This document shows positions 45,394-54,199 of a stretch of DNA of 64,000 bases, piece by piece. The stretch is from Paracoccaceae bacterium (lineage in GTDB: Bacteria > Pseudomonadota > Alphaproteobacteria > Rhodobacterales > Rhodobacteraceae): positions 1 through 64,000 of the forward strand of contig JACONK010000006.1 in the NCBI GenBank assembly GCA_014323795.1, in the 5' to 3' direction. Positions within the stretch are counted from its first letter, which is position 1. Every line of letters begins with the position of its first letter. The notes under the pieces were generated by a model. That model was given only the letters and a program-made list of their open reading frames with translations, was not told where the DNA came from and ran no database searches. A program made the position numbers and the translations under genes.

Positions 45394-45654
45394 TCACCCC
45401 TCTCTCGCCTGCGCCCGTGCGTCGGGGTCGGTCATGAAGATATTCCGCATCTCGTTGTCCTGCTGGAAGGCGCGGACGATGCCTTGGAAGAACGTCTGGG
45501 AGAAAGCGGTCTCGACCACATCGGCGGGGTTGTTCCGCATCATCTCGGGCATGTCTTCGTCCATGATGTCGCGCAGTGGGTTCCTTCGGCATTTCTGCCG
45601 GTCTACGGAACACGCTGGTCGATGAAATCTGCCCTTTGGCTTTGTGTTTTCCAC
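45394..45654 (-). CDS. Unassigned fragment, perhaps the C-terminus of a larger protein
   Basis: 86 codons: MENTKPKGRFHRP, then DIMDEDMPEMMRNNPADVVETAF, SQTFFQGIVRAFQQDN, and MRNIFMTDPDARAQ. The second part looks like a folded helical protein end, the first like filler, so this is probably a fragment cut by the element's formation. A restriction-subunit tail was considered without firm support. Confidence 0.35.
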   Translation of the reverse strand: MENTKPKGRFHRPACSVDRQKCRRNPLRDIMDEDMPEMMRNNPADVVETAFSQTFFQGIVRAFQQDNEMRNIFMTDPDARAQAREG

Positions 45655-45720
45655 TTGTGCTTGTTGAACACCCGCTGATACCTTCTACCTTCAGACCATC
45701 AGTTTAATCAAAGGTGTACA

Positions 45721-46101
45721 ATGACGCCAGTCTACTCGGAACATCCAAAGATGTTCAGAAATCACCCGCTAATCTTCCTGATCTTTCTGGCATTGTGCGT
45801 TATTGGCATCGGGATTCTTTTTTTGGGTATCTGGTACCTTTCGACCAAATCTTCAAAGCTCACTGTGACTGAGACAAACCTGCTTTTCGAGAAGGGTCTC
45901 CTGAGTAAATCGAGGAGTGAGTTGAGTCTGAATTCGATAAGAACCGTTAATGTCAGTCAGTCATTTACGAACAGGATTTTTGGCACAGGCACAGTATCAA
46001 TATTCACTGCCGGTGATAACCCCGAAATAGTGGCAAAAGGTTTTCCCCGACCTCACAGCATACGAGACGCTATAAAGAAATCTCTGGCAAATGGCGGGTA
46101 A
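45721..46101 (+). CDS. Membrane-anchored bacterial PH-domain protein
   Basis: 126 residues. One long hydrophobic helix (LIFLIFLALCVIGIGILFLGIWYL) is followed by a bPH2-type domain: KLTVTETNLLFEKGLLSKSRSELSL-like strands, NSIRTVNVSQSFTNRIFGTGTVSIFTAGD, and a C-terminal helix (IRDAIKKSLANGG). Domain family is clear; function is unknown. AT-rich and in the integrative element; the next gene begins three bases after its stop, so the two form an operon. AAAGGTG serves as ribosome site. Confidence 0.75.
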   Translation: MTPVYSEHPKMFRNHPLIFLIFLALCVIGIGILFLGIWYLSTKSSKLTVTETNLLFEKGLLSKSRSELSLNSIRTVNVSQSFTNRIFGTGTVSIFTAGDNPEIVAKGFPRPHSIRDAIKKSLANGG

Positions 46102-46104
46102 AAA

Positions 46105-46663
46105 TTGTCGGACAGAGAAGACAAAAAGGAAGCGCGGAAGACACTAATTGCGTTAATCGCCGTTGCCGCACCGGTTCTCGCATTGATCGCAATTTTTTTT
46201 GCCTGCCGTCCGGGAGTTCGACGAACCCTATCTTCAGCTTGGGGTGGGCATACGACAAGCTGCAGTTATATCTTTCTTCGTTTCGCCTGGGGCGCTCATT
46301 GTTATGGCAATTTTCTCGGGTGACGGGTTGATCGGTGAACTCCAGTTTATGATACCTGCATTCGTCTTGTTCCATGTTATCGTTTGGTTTCAAGTCGCGT
46401 GGATTTTCCAGTCTTTAGAATTTATGGGGCCAAGAGCCATGCGACGGAGGTTTTTATGCCAAATTGTGTACACACCATCTGATCCCCCATGGCATTTAAT
46501 GTCGTTCGAGCAGCACAGAATGAATAAATTTGCAGTTGCCATGCTGAGCGTCCGCGCCTCGGTCCTGATTGTGAACATCCCTCAAATCAGGAGATTGAAT
46601 GAACGTTCGGATGAAGATCCAGACGCGGCTGGACACGTTGGAAGAACAATTGAAGGCAGGTGA
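46105..46663 (+). pseudogene. Membrane protein split by a frameshift at a T8 run
   Basis: From a TTG start the frame gives KKEARKTLIALIAVAAPVLALIAIFF and then, in that frame, unlikely protein ending at a stop. Shifting at the T8 run (46193-46200) continues smoothly as LPAVREFDEPYLQLGVGIRQ, AAVISFFVSPGALIVMAIF, LQFMIPAFVLFHVIVWFQVAW, and a polar tail. The joined protein would have three or four membrane helices. No family was recognised. The lesion could be a pseudogene, a slippage switch or programmed frameshifting. Confidence 0.6.
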
Positions 46664-47720
46664 GCATCGCGTAGAAGTGCCGGAAACTGTAGAGGGTGCG
46701 AACCTTGCCGTCCGAACCCGTTTCCATGTCGAACTCGCGCAAGAACGCTTTGAAACTGCGGGCGAGGTTGTAGAGCGTGACAACGCTGCCGCTGCGCGTC
46801 TTGAACACATTGTCATCGATCTTCGCGGCAAGAACCTCGTCGAAGGTCATGTTCGCCAGATCGGCGTTTGGATCGCGCTGACGGTCGAGGCAGTCGCGGG
46901 TGTTGTCTCGCGCGATCAGTTCACGACCACCGGTTTTGCCGCTGACATAGATCGACAGGTACCGTTCACCGTCCTTCTCGAACCACGAGACGTTCTTCCA
47001 CTTGAGATTCAGTGCTTCGGTGCCGTGCCGCACACCGGTGTTTGCCAGAAAGAGGATGTAGTTGCGCAGAACTTCGCGCGTCTCGCGCGTGTTCTGCCGA
47101 TGCGCGTTTTTGAACCAGGTGCGCATCTTCGTGTAGATGAACTTGTATTCCTCGTCGGTGAACGACCCACGACTGTCGGCAGACTTGCCCTTGTTCACGA
47201 GGGAAGGGCGTATCGATGATGTGATCCATCCGCGCATCTCCGCTTTGTCCAGAACGCGGTTCAGTGCCGGGTTGTGGGTGTTGATTGTAGAGTGTGCTGC
47301 GCGTCGTCCGAGTTTTTCCGTGCGCCAGGCATCGAAGTCTTTCAAATCAGAAACCTTGATCGATGCGCCTGACTTGTTGCCGAAGAATGGGATCAGGTAG
47401 CGGTCGATGGCGGTGATGTAGTCTTTGAACACGACGCGACCGCCACCTGAGTCGAGTTCTTCCTGCATACGCTGCTTCGCGAACTCTGCCACGCGACGGA
47501 ACTTGCGCGTGGACGGCGGCAGTTTGTTTTTCTGTTTGAAGTCAGCAGTGTAATACTGCTTGAGTGCCTCTTCCTTTGCTTCTTCGAATTCGGTCTTGCC
47601 CGTTGAGAAGCGATGCCTCTCACCGTTCGAGAGACGAATGTGTGCCTGCCGGCGCGTGCTGCGCGTGCGGCGACAGATCGTCAGTTTCTCGTTGATGCGT
47701 TCGGTCTGCGTTTCGCTCAT
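46587..47720 (-). CDS. Tyrosine recombinase (phage-type integrase), truncated before the catalytic tyrosine
   Basis: 377 residues. The N-terminal DNA-binding arms and core-binding domain are present, and the first catalytic arginine is in NTGVRHGTEALNLKW. The second is in LYSFRHFYA (Arg347). After FRHFYAM the sequence turns into LTCLQLFFQRVQPRLD and stops; the region with the H/W and the nucleophilic tyrosine is absent. No alternative frame restores it. It reads away from the intact tRNA-Cys, as expected for the integrase of an island there. Almost certainly inactive for strand exchange. Confidence 0.87.
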   Translation of the reverse strand: MSETQTERINEKLTICRRTRSTRRQAHIRLSNGERHRFSTGKTEFEEAKEEALKQYYTADFKQKNKLPPSTRKFRRVAEFAKQRMQEELDSGGGRVVFKDYITAIDRYLIPFFGNKSGASIKVSDLKDFDAWRTEKLGRRAAHSTINTHNPALNRVLDKAEMRGWITSSIRPSLVNKGKSADSRGSFTDEEYKFIYTKMRTWFKNAHRQNTRETREVLRNYILFLANTGVRHGTEALNLKWKNVSWFEKDGERYLSIYVSGKTGGRELIARDNTRDCLDRQRDPNADLANMTFDEVLAAKIDDNVFKTRSGSVVTLYNLARSFKAFLREFDMETGSDGKVRTLYSFRHFYAMLTCLQLFFQRVQPRLDLHPNVHSIS

Positions 47721-47839
47721 TGATCCCGTGTGACCTGTAAGTCTCTGGAATCACACTATCATCGTCCGTGTCACAGGCAAAGTGTGCCACGAGTGTGCTA
47801 TGAGGTTTTTGCGAGTGATTTCAGGAAATTCACAGTGAA

Positions 47840-47898
47840 ATCAGCGATTTTACTGGAGGCGAGTACCGGAATCGAACCGGTGTACGCGGATTTGCAAT
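47840..47898 (-). repeat. Proximal attachment-site copy within the intact tRNA-Cys
   Basis: Identical over 59 bases to the distal copy 2.7 kb away. It spans 14-15 bases downstream of the tRNA and its 3' half to the anticodon. Confidence 0.9.
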
Positions 47899-47927
47899 CC
47901 GCTGCGTCACCACTCCGCCAACTCGCC
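47854..47927 (-). tRNA. tRNA-Cys (GCA)
   Basis: A full cloverleaf: acceptor ggcgagt/actcgcc, a D arm, anticodon stem-loop ggattgcaaatcc with anticodon GCA, and a T arm ccggttcgattccgg. CCA follows the discriminator base. This is the intact target gene of the integrative element. Confidence 0.95.
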
Positions 47928-47981
47928 GACCAGGGGTGCCCGGGGGCGGGTTTAGCACCGGGGCGGGCGGTGCGCAAGGGG

Positions 47982-48545
47982 TCAGGGACCGAAGAGGATG
48001 GCGGGGGCGGCGGTCATAAGCGCAGTCGTTGCGATTACGATGCGCGGCCAGAGACGGGTGAAACGGCACCACAGCAGCAGACACAGGCCAAGGATGAAAA
48101 GCGTCTCAAACAGGCCGAAGATATGGCCATAGTGGGCCGGATCCCAGTAGCTTACGGGGCTTTCAAATTTCCACATTGTCAGCGGCCAGAAATGGGCCCG
48201 GGCATCATCATTGTGGACGGGGAAATCCATCAGAACATGCAGGGCACCGGTGGCCGCAAATGCCGGCACAGCCGGTGTTCGTGCCAGGGCCGAGACGGCC
48301 AGCAGCCCGCCCCAGACGAAGAAACTGTTGTCTATGGCAAAAACAGCCTGCCAACAGGGGGTGAAATACAGATCGTCAAAGATTACCCGTGCGCTCTTCC
48401 CCTGTATAAACCGGTACCAGAAAAACATGGCATAGAGCGAAAAATCCGGTGCCAGCCCGCCGGCCAGGGCGGCCCAGGTCAGGCGATGATGGCCCGGCCT
48501 CGCAAAAATCGCCGCGCCGACCAGCATGTGGGTGGTGGTAATCAT
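47982..48545 (-). CDS. Integral membrane protein, YdjM/DUF457-like
   Basis: 187 residues. Begins MITTTHMLVGAAIFARPG, then LAGGLAPDFSLYAMFFWYRF, SFFVWGGLLAVSALA, HVLMDFPVHNDDARAHFW and a last helix ETLFILGLCLLLWCRF. The H, D and HxxxD-type residues recall membrane-bound metal-dependent hydrolases. Homologues next to cobQ in Rhodobacteraceae are often mislabelled as CobQ-related. Divergent from cobQ here. Exact activity unknown. Confidence 0.75.
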   Translation of the reverse strand: MITTTHMLVGAAIFARPGHHRLTWAALAGGLAPDFSLYAMFFWYRFIQGKSARVIFDDLYFTPCWQAVFAIDNSFFVWGGLLAVSALARTPAVPAFAATGALHVLMDFPVHNDDARAHFWPLTMWKFESPVSYWDPAHYGHIFGLFETLFILGLCLLLWCRFTRLWPRIVIATTALMTAAPAILFGP

Positions 48546-48592
48546 GGGGCAACCGGGGCTTATCGGACAGGCATGATTGTTAGGGGAGCGCG

Positions 48593-50071
48593 ATGGCCAG
48601 GTCAATTATGATACAGGGCGCGGGCTCCGGCGTGGGCAAATCGCTTTTGGTGGCGGGAATGGCCCGGGCGTTCGTGCGCCGCGGGCTGAACGTGCGCCCG
48701 TTCAAGCCGCAGAACATGTCCAACAATGCCGCGGTTACGGCTGATGGCGGCGAAATCGGGCGTGCCCAGGCCCTGCAGGCCCAGGCCTGCGGCGTCCCGC
48801 CGGTCACGGATATGAATCCGGTTCTTCTGAAACCGGAATCAGAGACCGGTGCCCAGATCATCGTCCAGGGCAAGCGGTTTGCCACGGTGCGCGCACGCGA
48901 TTACGCGGGTATAAAATCGTCGCTTATGCCCCGGGTGCTGGACAGTTTTCACCGCCTGGCCGATGCGGCGGATCTGGTGATTGTCGAAGGTGCCGGCAGC
49001 CCGGCAGAGGTCAACCTGCGCAAGGGCGACATCGCCAACATGGGCTTTGCCACGGCGGCCCGGGTGCCGGTCATCCTGGTGGGTGACATTGAACGGGGCG
49101 GGGTGCTGGCCCAGCTGGTGGGTACGCATGTGTTGCTGGATACGGCGGACAATGCGCTGGTCCGCGGCTTTATCGTGAACAAATTCCGGGGCGATGCGAC
49201 GCTTTTTGATGACGGGCTGCGGGTCGCGGCGGAACGGACCGGCTGGCCCGGCCTTGGCGTTGTGCCCTGGTTTGCCGATGCCCGCAGACTGCCCGCGGAA
49301 GATGCCATGGATATGTGCGGCGGCGGTGCCGGGGCGTTCAGGATTGCCGTGCCGTGCCTTGGCCGGATCGCCAATTTTGATGATCTTGATCCCCTGAAAC
49401 TGGAATCCGGCATCACAGTGGACATGGTGGCCCCCGGCCGCCCCTTGCCTGCGGATGCGGATCTGATCTTTCTGCCCGGCAGCAAGTCCACCATCGGTGA
49501 TCTGGCCTTCCTGCGGGCCCAGGGGTGGGACAGGCAGATTCTGGATCATGCGGGGCAGGGCAAGCCGGTGCTGGGCATTTGCGGCGGGTACCAGATGCTG
49601 GGGCAGACCATCGCTGACCCGGATGGTATTGAAGGGTTCCCGGGCCCGGTGGACGGCCTTGGCCTGCTGGATATCCACACGATTCTGGCACCGGAAAAGC
49701 ATCTGTCAAGGGTCACCGGCCAGGCCCTGGGAACCGGGACGCCTGTCCATGGCTACGAAATCCATATCGGGCAGACGACCGGCCCGGACTGCGCCCGCCC
49801 CTGGCTGCGCATCGAGGGCAAACCGGCGGGGGCTGTTTCAGGGAACGGCCGTGTGCGGGGGTGCTACGTGCATGGGCTTTTCAGTTCCGACGCCTTTCGG
49901 GCGGAATATCTGGCCACCCTGGGTGTGGCGGCGGGCACCCTGCGTTATGGGGATGCGGTGGAAGACGCACTTGACGGGCTGGCCGACCATCTGGAGGCGC
50001 ATGTAAGGCTGGATATGCTCTTATCCCTGGCCGATGGGCCGGCCCGGCCCGCCACAGCGTTATCCGATTAA
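48593..50071 (+). CDS. cobQ: Adenosylcobyric acid synthase
   Basis: 492 residues. It amidates cobyrinate side chains b, d, e and g with glutamine and ATP. Visible are the P-loop-like [47 protein letters not shown] and the glutamine amidotransferase triad region [11 protein letters not shown] (nucleophile Cys) with the C-terminal histidine in [13 protein letters not shown]. No other cobalamin genes are nearby and no cobalamin riboswitch was recognised upstream. Confidence 0.95.
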   Translation: MARSIMIQGAGSGVGKSLLVAGMARAFVRRGLNVRPFKPQNMSNNAAVTADGGEIGRAQALQAQACGVPPVTDMNPVLLKPESETGAQIIVQGKRFATVRARDYAGIKSSLMPRVLDSFHRLADAADLVIVEGAGSPAEVNLRKGDIANMGFATAARVPVILVGDIERGGVLAQLVGTHVLLDTADNALVRGFIVNKFRGDATLFDDGLRVAAERTGWPGLGVVPWFADARRLPAEDAMDMCGGGAGAFRIAVPCLGRIANFDDLDPLKLESGITVDMVAPGRPLPADADLIFLPGSKSTIGDLAFLRAQGWDRQILDHAGQGKPVLGICGGYQMLGQTIADPDGIEGFPGPVDGLGLLDIHTILAPEKHLSRVTGQALGTGTPVHGYEIHIGQTTGPDCARPWLRIEGKPAGAVSGNGRVRGCYVHGLFSSDAFRAEYLATLGVAAGTLRYGDAVEDALDGLADHLEAHVRLDMLLSLADGPARPATALSD

Positions 50072-50093
50072 AAAGGCCGGGTGCCCCCTGGGT

Positions 50094-50702
50094 TTATTCA
50101 GAATCCCTGCCTTCCAGGGCGCGGCGGATTTCGCGGCGGACGAGCCTGCGCACGTTCCGGGTGATCCGGTCACCCAGTGCCCCCTGCAATTCTGAACGCA
50201 CCAGGTCTGACACGATTTCGCGCAGCACCTCCTCATCTGTCGGGCTGTCGGTGCCGGCATTTACATCGGATTCCGGTTTGGCTGTCAGCACGGGGGATCG
50301 GGGCGGGGGGGCTGCCGCCGGCCCGGGCTGTTCTTCCGCTGCCCCGTGGGCTGTCAATCCCGGCCCCGGCGGCCGGTTTGCCGGGAACCGGCTGTCGGGC
50401 GGGAAATCGGCGTTGGCACACCCTGCGGTTGTGGGGAATGCACGGCCTGATGCATCGGCGGGTTTCCGGCCTTGGCCGGGTACCTGCATGGCAAGGGTCA
50501 GCAACAGCCTTTCCGGGGCCGGGCGGTTGCGGCCACCCCCCGCACCGGGCGGCACCCGCATGGACGGGGTCAGCAACAGCGGGCCGTTTTCTTCAAAGGG
50601 GGGGCCTTCCGCCGCATCGGGGAACCGGGCCTGTTCCGATACCAGACGGCGGATGGATGACAGGGCACCTGCAACATCCGGCGTCTTGCCTGTTTCGGTC
50701 AT
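50094..50702 (-). CDS. Uncharacterised low-complexity protein downstream of tolC
   Basis: 202 residues. Starts with a short helix ALSSIRRLVSEQARF, then LLLTPSMRVP and a repeated LLLTLAMQVP-like phrase, a long Pro/Gly/Ala-rich linker, and ends with a charged amphipathic helix (EEVLREIVSDLVRSELQGALGDRITRNVRRLVRREIRRAL). That layout is familiar from a conserved Rhodobacteraceae protein beside tolC and recalls pole-organising PopZ/DUF2497 proteins, but homology to PopZ is not certain. It starts 31 bp after tolC. Confidence 0.6.
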   Translation of the reverse strand: MTETGKTPDVAGALSSIRRLVSEQARFPDAAEGPPFEENGPLLLTPSMRVPPGAGGGRNRPAPERLLLTLAMQVPGQGRKPADASGRAFPTTAGCANADFPPDSRFPANRPPGPGLTAHGAAEEQPGPAAAPPPRSPVLTAKPESDVNAGTDSPTDEEVLREIVSDLVRSELQGALGDRITRNVRRLVRREIRRALEGRDSE

Positions 50703-50733
50703 AGAACCACTCCTTGCACCGGGCCTGAACCGG

Positions 50734-52320
50734 CTAGTTTCCGCGCCGTTGCGTGATTTTATCGAGCGTTTCGCGCCGGTTCCTGCCGAATTTGGACAGG
50801 TTGCCCAGCTGTTTATACGTCACGGCGCGGGTGTTTGCGTCCGGGTCATAAAGGTCCACGCCCAGGTTCAGATGTTTGGCCGTCAAAAGGCCGATGGATG
50901 CCAGCACCTGATAGGTTGCCACGTATTCGTCGCGCAGGGATGTCACCAGGTTGGCCCGGGCGGCCAGCAGTTCCTGTTCCGCATTCAGCGTATCGAGCGT
51001 GGTGCGCGCACCCAGGGTCGCCTCCTCCTTTACCCCTTCAAAGGCGATTTCGGCGGCGCGCACCGCCTCCCGGTTCGCCTGGATGGAGGCGGAGGCCACA
51101 CGCAGCGCGGTATAGGCATTGCGCACCTCCTGACGCACCGTGTAGCCTGCCTGCTGCACATTGGCCAGGGTCTGCTGCCACCGGGCCACGGCGCGCCGCC
51201 GGTCACTGTCAAGCCGCCCGCCCTGGTAGATGTTCATGCGGCCGACGATGCCGAGGCTCACATGATCAGCCGTGCGCTGGTTGCCTTCCCCAAAAATCGT
51301 ATGGTCCAGCTCTAGCGAAAGGTTCGGGTTGCGGTTTTTGGCTGTTGCGTTCGCCCTTATTTCGGCCGCTTTTGCATTGAACCGGGCCTGCATCAATTCC
51401 GGATGGTCCTGTTTGGCCATGGTTTCTGCCGCGTCCGGCGTGGCCGGGATTTCGGGTGCCGCGGGCGGGGCGCGCAGGCTGCCGGGCGGCACCCCCACCA
51501 CGGCGGCATAGCCGGCCTCTGACCGTTGCAGGTTGCCGCGGAACGATTGCAGCTGCGCAATGGCCCCGGCCAGGCGGGCCTCCGCCTGGGCGACGTCTGT
51601 CCGGGTGACATCCCCCACGGCGAACCTGTCCTGGGCGGCGCGCAATTGTTCGCGCAACACCCGTTCGTAATTTTCGGCGAGCCGCACAAATTCCCGGTCC
51701 CGGCGCACAGCCAGATAGGCCTGCACGGTGGCCAGCAGAACCCTCTGTTCCGCAGCGCGCAGATCCTGGCGCGTGGCCAGCAGGGCCTGGCGTGCGGCCC
51801 GCACCGACATCCGGTCCGCACCCCCGTCCCACAACTGCATCGTCAGCCGGGTGTTGAAGGTGTAGGTCGTTGTCAGGTTTCTGCTTCGCAATGCGGGCTG
51901 GTTTGTGAATACTGGATCGCTTACCTGTTCAGATTGTTCATCATAATCTGGACTAGATTGTAAATTTCCATTACTATCTCGGCGCTCTAGCCTGCCATTA
52001 TCACCTATTGTATAGTAATCGGTAGAACGTCCTATTGGACGTCCAGCCCTATCTCGCCTCATCCTTGTGTCCGGCTCAACCGGCCAGCCAACTGTCCGCT
52101 CAATGCGCAGCTCTTGGGCCAGCACCGGCAGCAGGTTTGCCCTGGCCGATATCACATCCTCATCCGCCGCACGCAGGGCCGCCTGCCAGGCCTTGAGCTG
52201 CGGGTTCGTGCTATAGGCAATCGCCAGGGCATCGGCCAGGGATGTCGCCGGTGCCGGGGCGGCAAACCCCGGCAAAAATACCCCGGCCAACAGCGCGGAT
52301 AGGGCCAATCTGACAGTCAT
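50734..52320 (-). CDS. tolC: TolC-family outer-membrane channel
   Basis: 528 residues. Signal peptide (VRLALSALLAGVFLPGFAAPAPA), then two repeats of the TolC fold: SLADALAIAYSTNPQLKAWQAALRAADEDVISARANLLP and, later, QARFNAKAAEIRANATAKNRNPNLSL. It provides the outer-membrane exit of tripartite efflux and type I secretion. Of the two adjacent ATGs, the second gives GGAGG at the better spacing. The segment PDTRMRRDRAGRPIG and following 50 residues form an AT-richer insertion in the first extracellular loop region. Confidence 0.92.
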   Translation of the reverse strand: MTVRLALSALLAGVFLPGFAAPAPATSLADALAIAYSTNPQLKAWQAALRAADEDVISARANLLPVLAQELRIERTVGWPVEPDTRMRRDRAGRPIGRSTDYYTIGDNGRLERRDSNGNLQSSPDYDEQSEQVSDPVFTNQPALRSRNLTTTYTFNTRLTMQLWDGGADRMSVRAARQALLATRQDLRAAEQRVLLATVQAYLAVRRDREFVRLAENYERVLREQLRAAQDRFAVGDVTRTDVAQAEARLAGAIAQLQSFRGNLQRSEAGYAAVVGVPPGSLRAPPAAPEIPATPDAAETMAKQDHPELMQARFNAKAAEIRANATAKNRNPNLSLELDHTIFGEGNQRTADHVSLGIVGRMNIYQGGRLDSDRRRAVARWQQTLANVQQAGYTVRQEVRNAYTALRVASASIQANREAVRAAEIAFEGVKEEATLGARTTLDTLNAEQELLAARANLVTSLRDEYVATYQVLASIGLLTAKHLNLGVDLYDPDANTRAVTYKQLGNLSKFGRNRRETLDKITQRRGN

Positions 52321-52512
52321 CATTCCCTCCTGTCCAAATCTGTATGCTTGGCCCGCTGCAGCAGCCTGTGCCGGGCCGTGCGCCCGTTCTGGCACATTTG
52401 CCCGGCCGGCACAACAGCAGAATGCGGCTTGTCTGTGCGGTTTTGCACCCCCGGTGCGCAGGGTGGACGGCACGGCATGAAAACCCCGCCCCTGCCAAGG
52501 GCGGCTGCCCGG

Positions 52513-53622
52513 TTACGCACGGGCGGCAGGGGGCAGCGGGCGCCAATCCGCCCGCACATCCGGGCCGGCGGGGCAGAGCCGTTCCAGCATAAACCGTGGG
52601 GCCTGTGCCAGTCTTTCCAGCCCCAGTGCCCCGAAATTCGGCCGGCCTTCGGCACCGATGACCAAGCCGGCCCCAAAGGCGATCAGCCGGTCCACATACC
52701 CCGCAGCGATCAGGGAGCCCGCAACCGCCCCGCCCCCTTCGCACAGGACGCGGGTCAGCCCCTGTTCCGCCAGGGTCGCCAGGGTGGCCTGTATATCGAG
52801 CCCCCGCACCCCGCAGGCCACCGGAAACAGCCGCACGCCGCACGCCGCCAGGGCCGCGTGCCGGCCGGTGTCAATGTTTTTGGCATGCAATACCCAGACC
52901 GGGCTTTCACGGGCACTTTGGGCCAGCCTGCCATCCGGCGGCATGCGCAAACATCGGTCAAGCACCACGCGCACAGGCTGACAGGTCGTGCCAAAGTCGC
53001 GCACCCGCAGGTCCGGGTTGTCCGCCAGCAGTGTGCCCGCACCGACCAGCACCGCATCGTGATTGCGGCGCAGGGCATGGACCTGCCGGCGCGCTGCCGG
53101 CCCGGTGATCCAGCGGCTGTCGCCGGTGCCGGTGGCGATTCGCCCGTCAAGCGACCCGGCCAGTTTCAACGTTACCATCGGGCGTCCGTGGCGGATTCGG
53201 GTGAAAAACCCCTGGTGGGCATCCTCCGCCAGTTCAGGCAGGCAGGCGCGGGTCACGGCAAGGCCTGCGGCCTCCAGCCGGTCATAGCCGCGTCCGGCCA
53301 CGCGCCGGTCCGGATCCGTGGTGGCACCCACAACCCGCGCCACGCCCGCCGCAATCAGCGCCGTTGCACAGGGGCCGCTGCGCCCGTGATGGGCGCAGGG
53401 TTCCAGCGTGACATAGGCCGTGGCCCCATGCGCCGCATTGCCCGCCCGGGCCAGGGCCTCAATTTCCGCGTGCGGCCTGCCGCCGGGCCGGGTCCAGCCG
53501 CGGCCGACCACGCGGTTGCCCTTGACCAGCAGACACCCTACCGCCGGATTGGGCCACACAGCCCCGGCCCCCCGCGTGCCAATTGCGAAGGCCGCCTTCA
53601 TCCAGCGCCGGTCGGTGCTCAC
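52513..53622 (-). CDS. ribD: Bifunctional riboflavin deaminase-reductase
   Basis: 369 residues. N-terminal deaminase with zinc ligands His51 and Glu53 in RPHAEIEAL and the [11 protein letters not shown] motif (Cys76, Cys85); C-terminal reductase with [24 protein letters not shown] and [13 protein letters not shown]. It performs the second and third steps of riboflavin synthesis. The start overlaps the nrdR stop by 4 nt, so the two are coupled, a common pairing. ribE does not follow; tolC comes next. Confidence 0.94.
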   Translation of the reverse strand: MSTDRRWMKAAFAIGTRGAGAVWPNPAVGCLLVKGNRVVGRGWTRPGGRPHAEIEALARAGNAAHGATAYVTLEPCAHHGRSGPCATALIAAGVARVVGATTDPDRRVAGRGYDRLEAAGLAVTRACLPELAEDAHQGFFTRIRHGRPMVTLKLAGSLDGRIATGTGDSRWITGPAARRQVHALRRNHDAVLVGAGTLLADNPDLRVRDFGTTCQPVRVVLDRCLRMPPDGRLAQSARESPVWVLHAKNIDTGRHAALAACGVRLFPVACGVRGLDIQATLATLAEQGLTRVLCEGGGAVAGSLIAAGYVDRLIAFGAGLVIGAEGRPNFGALGLERLAQAPRFMLERLCPAGPDVRADWRPLPPAARA

Positions 53623-54092
53623 GCCGTATCCTCCCCTTCCGCGGGGGGGCGCAGCTCCTGCACGAAGTCCTCAAAATCATTCGCCGCCTGGAAATTCCTG
53701 TAAACGCTGGCGAAACGGACGTAGGCAACGGTGTCAATCCGGGCGAGCGTATCCATCACGATCACGCCAATCCTGTCGGAACGGATGTCCGATTCCCCCA
53801 GGCTTTCCAGCCGCCGCACGATGCCGGAAATCATCCGGTCTATCCGGTCCGGGTCTATGGGGCGCTTCCGCAACGCGATGCGCAGCGACCGTTCCAGTTT
53901 GTCACGGTCAAAATCTTCCCGTCTGCCGTTCTTTTTCAGGATCGTCAGGTCACGCAGTTGCACCCGCTCATAGGTGGTGAAACGGCCGCTGCAGGATGAA
54001 CAGAACCGCCGCCGGCGGATGGCCGCACTCTCTTCGGCGGGACGCGAATCCCTGACCTGCGTGTCGGTGTTGCCGCAGAAAGGACATCTCAT
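53619..54092 (-). CDS. nrdR: Transcriptional repressor NrdR
   Basis: 157 residues. Zinc ribbon with CPFC (Cys3, Cys6) and CSSC (Cys31, Cys34), then the ATP-cone domain ([59 protein letters not shown]). It senses dATP/ATP and represses ribonucleotide reductase genes. Target operons are not in the window. Slightly longer than E. coli NrdR at the C-terminus. Confidence 0.96.
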   Translation of the reverse strand: MRCPFCGNTDTQVRDSRPAEESAAIRRRRFCSSCSGRFTTYERVQLRDLTILKKNGRREDFDRDKLERSLRIALRKRPIDPDRIDRMISGIVRRLESLGESDIRSDRIGVIVMDTLARIDTVAYVRFASVYRNFQAANDFEDFVQELRPPAEGEDTA

Positions 54093-54172
54093 GTTTTTCG
54101 GCGCACCTTCGGTGATTTTTGGTTATGCCTGCCGCAAATATATCAGCCCGCCCAGGGTTTGGGTAGGAAATA

Positions 54173-54184
54173 CCCCCCCCCCCC
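54173..54184 (+). repeat. Homopolymer C12 at the 5' end of an outer-membrane protein gene
   Basis: Twelve consecutive C lie about 16 bases before the first recognisable codon of the signal peptide. With 11 or 14 C, the signal-peptide frame would join an ATG at 54091; with 12 it does not. Confidence 0.92.
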
Positions 54185-54199
54185 TTAAATCCCCATCGG

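Larger units (their letters stand above)
45162..47898. mobile_element. Small integrative element in tRNA-Cys, bounded by 59-bp direct repeats
   Basis: A 59-bp sequence covering the 3' half of tRNA-Cys and 15 bases beyond it occurs at both ends. Between the copies, 2.6 kb of AT-richer DNA carry a truncated tyrosine recombinase next to the intact tRNA gene, a PH-domain membrane protein, a frameshifted membrane protein and a fragment on the minus strand. The recombinase lying beside the intact tRNA and the repeat in the tRNA are the classic arrangement of a site-specific integrant. The small size and the truncated integrase suggest a decayed, non-mobile island. Confidence 0.82.

Noticed and set aside
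45394-45654. C-terminus of an HsdR restriction subunit
   Set aside because: The helical segment suggested it, but I could not match it to the known HsdR tail motifs, so no name was given.
48400-48592. Cobalamin riboswitch before cobQ
   Set aside because: The region is largely the divergent membrane-protein gene and no B12-box (GCCACTG-like) sequence was seen.
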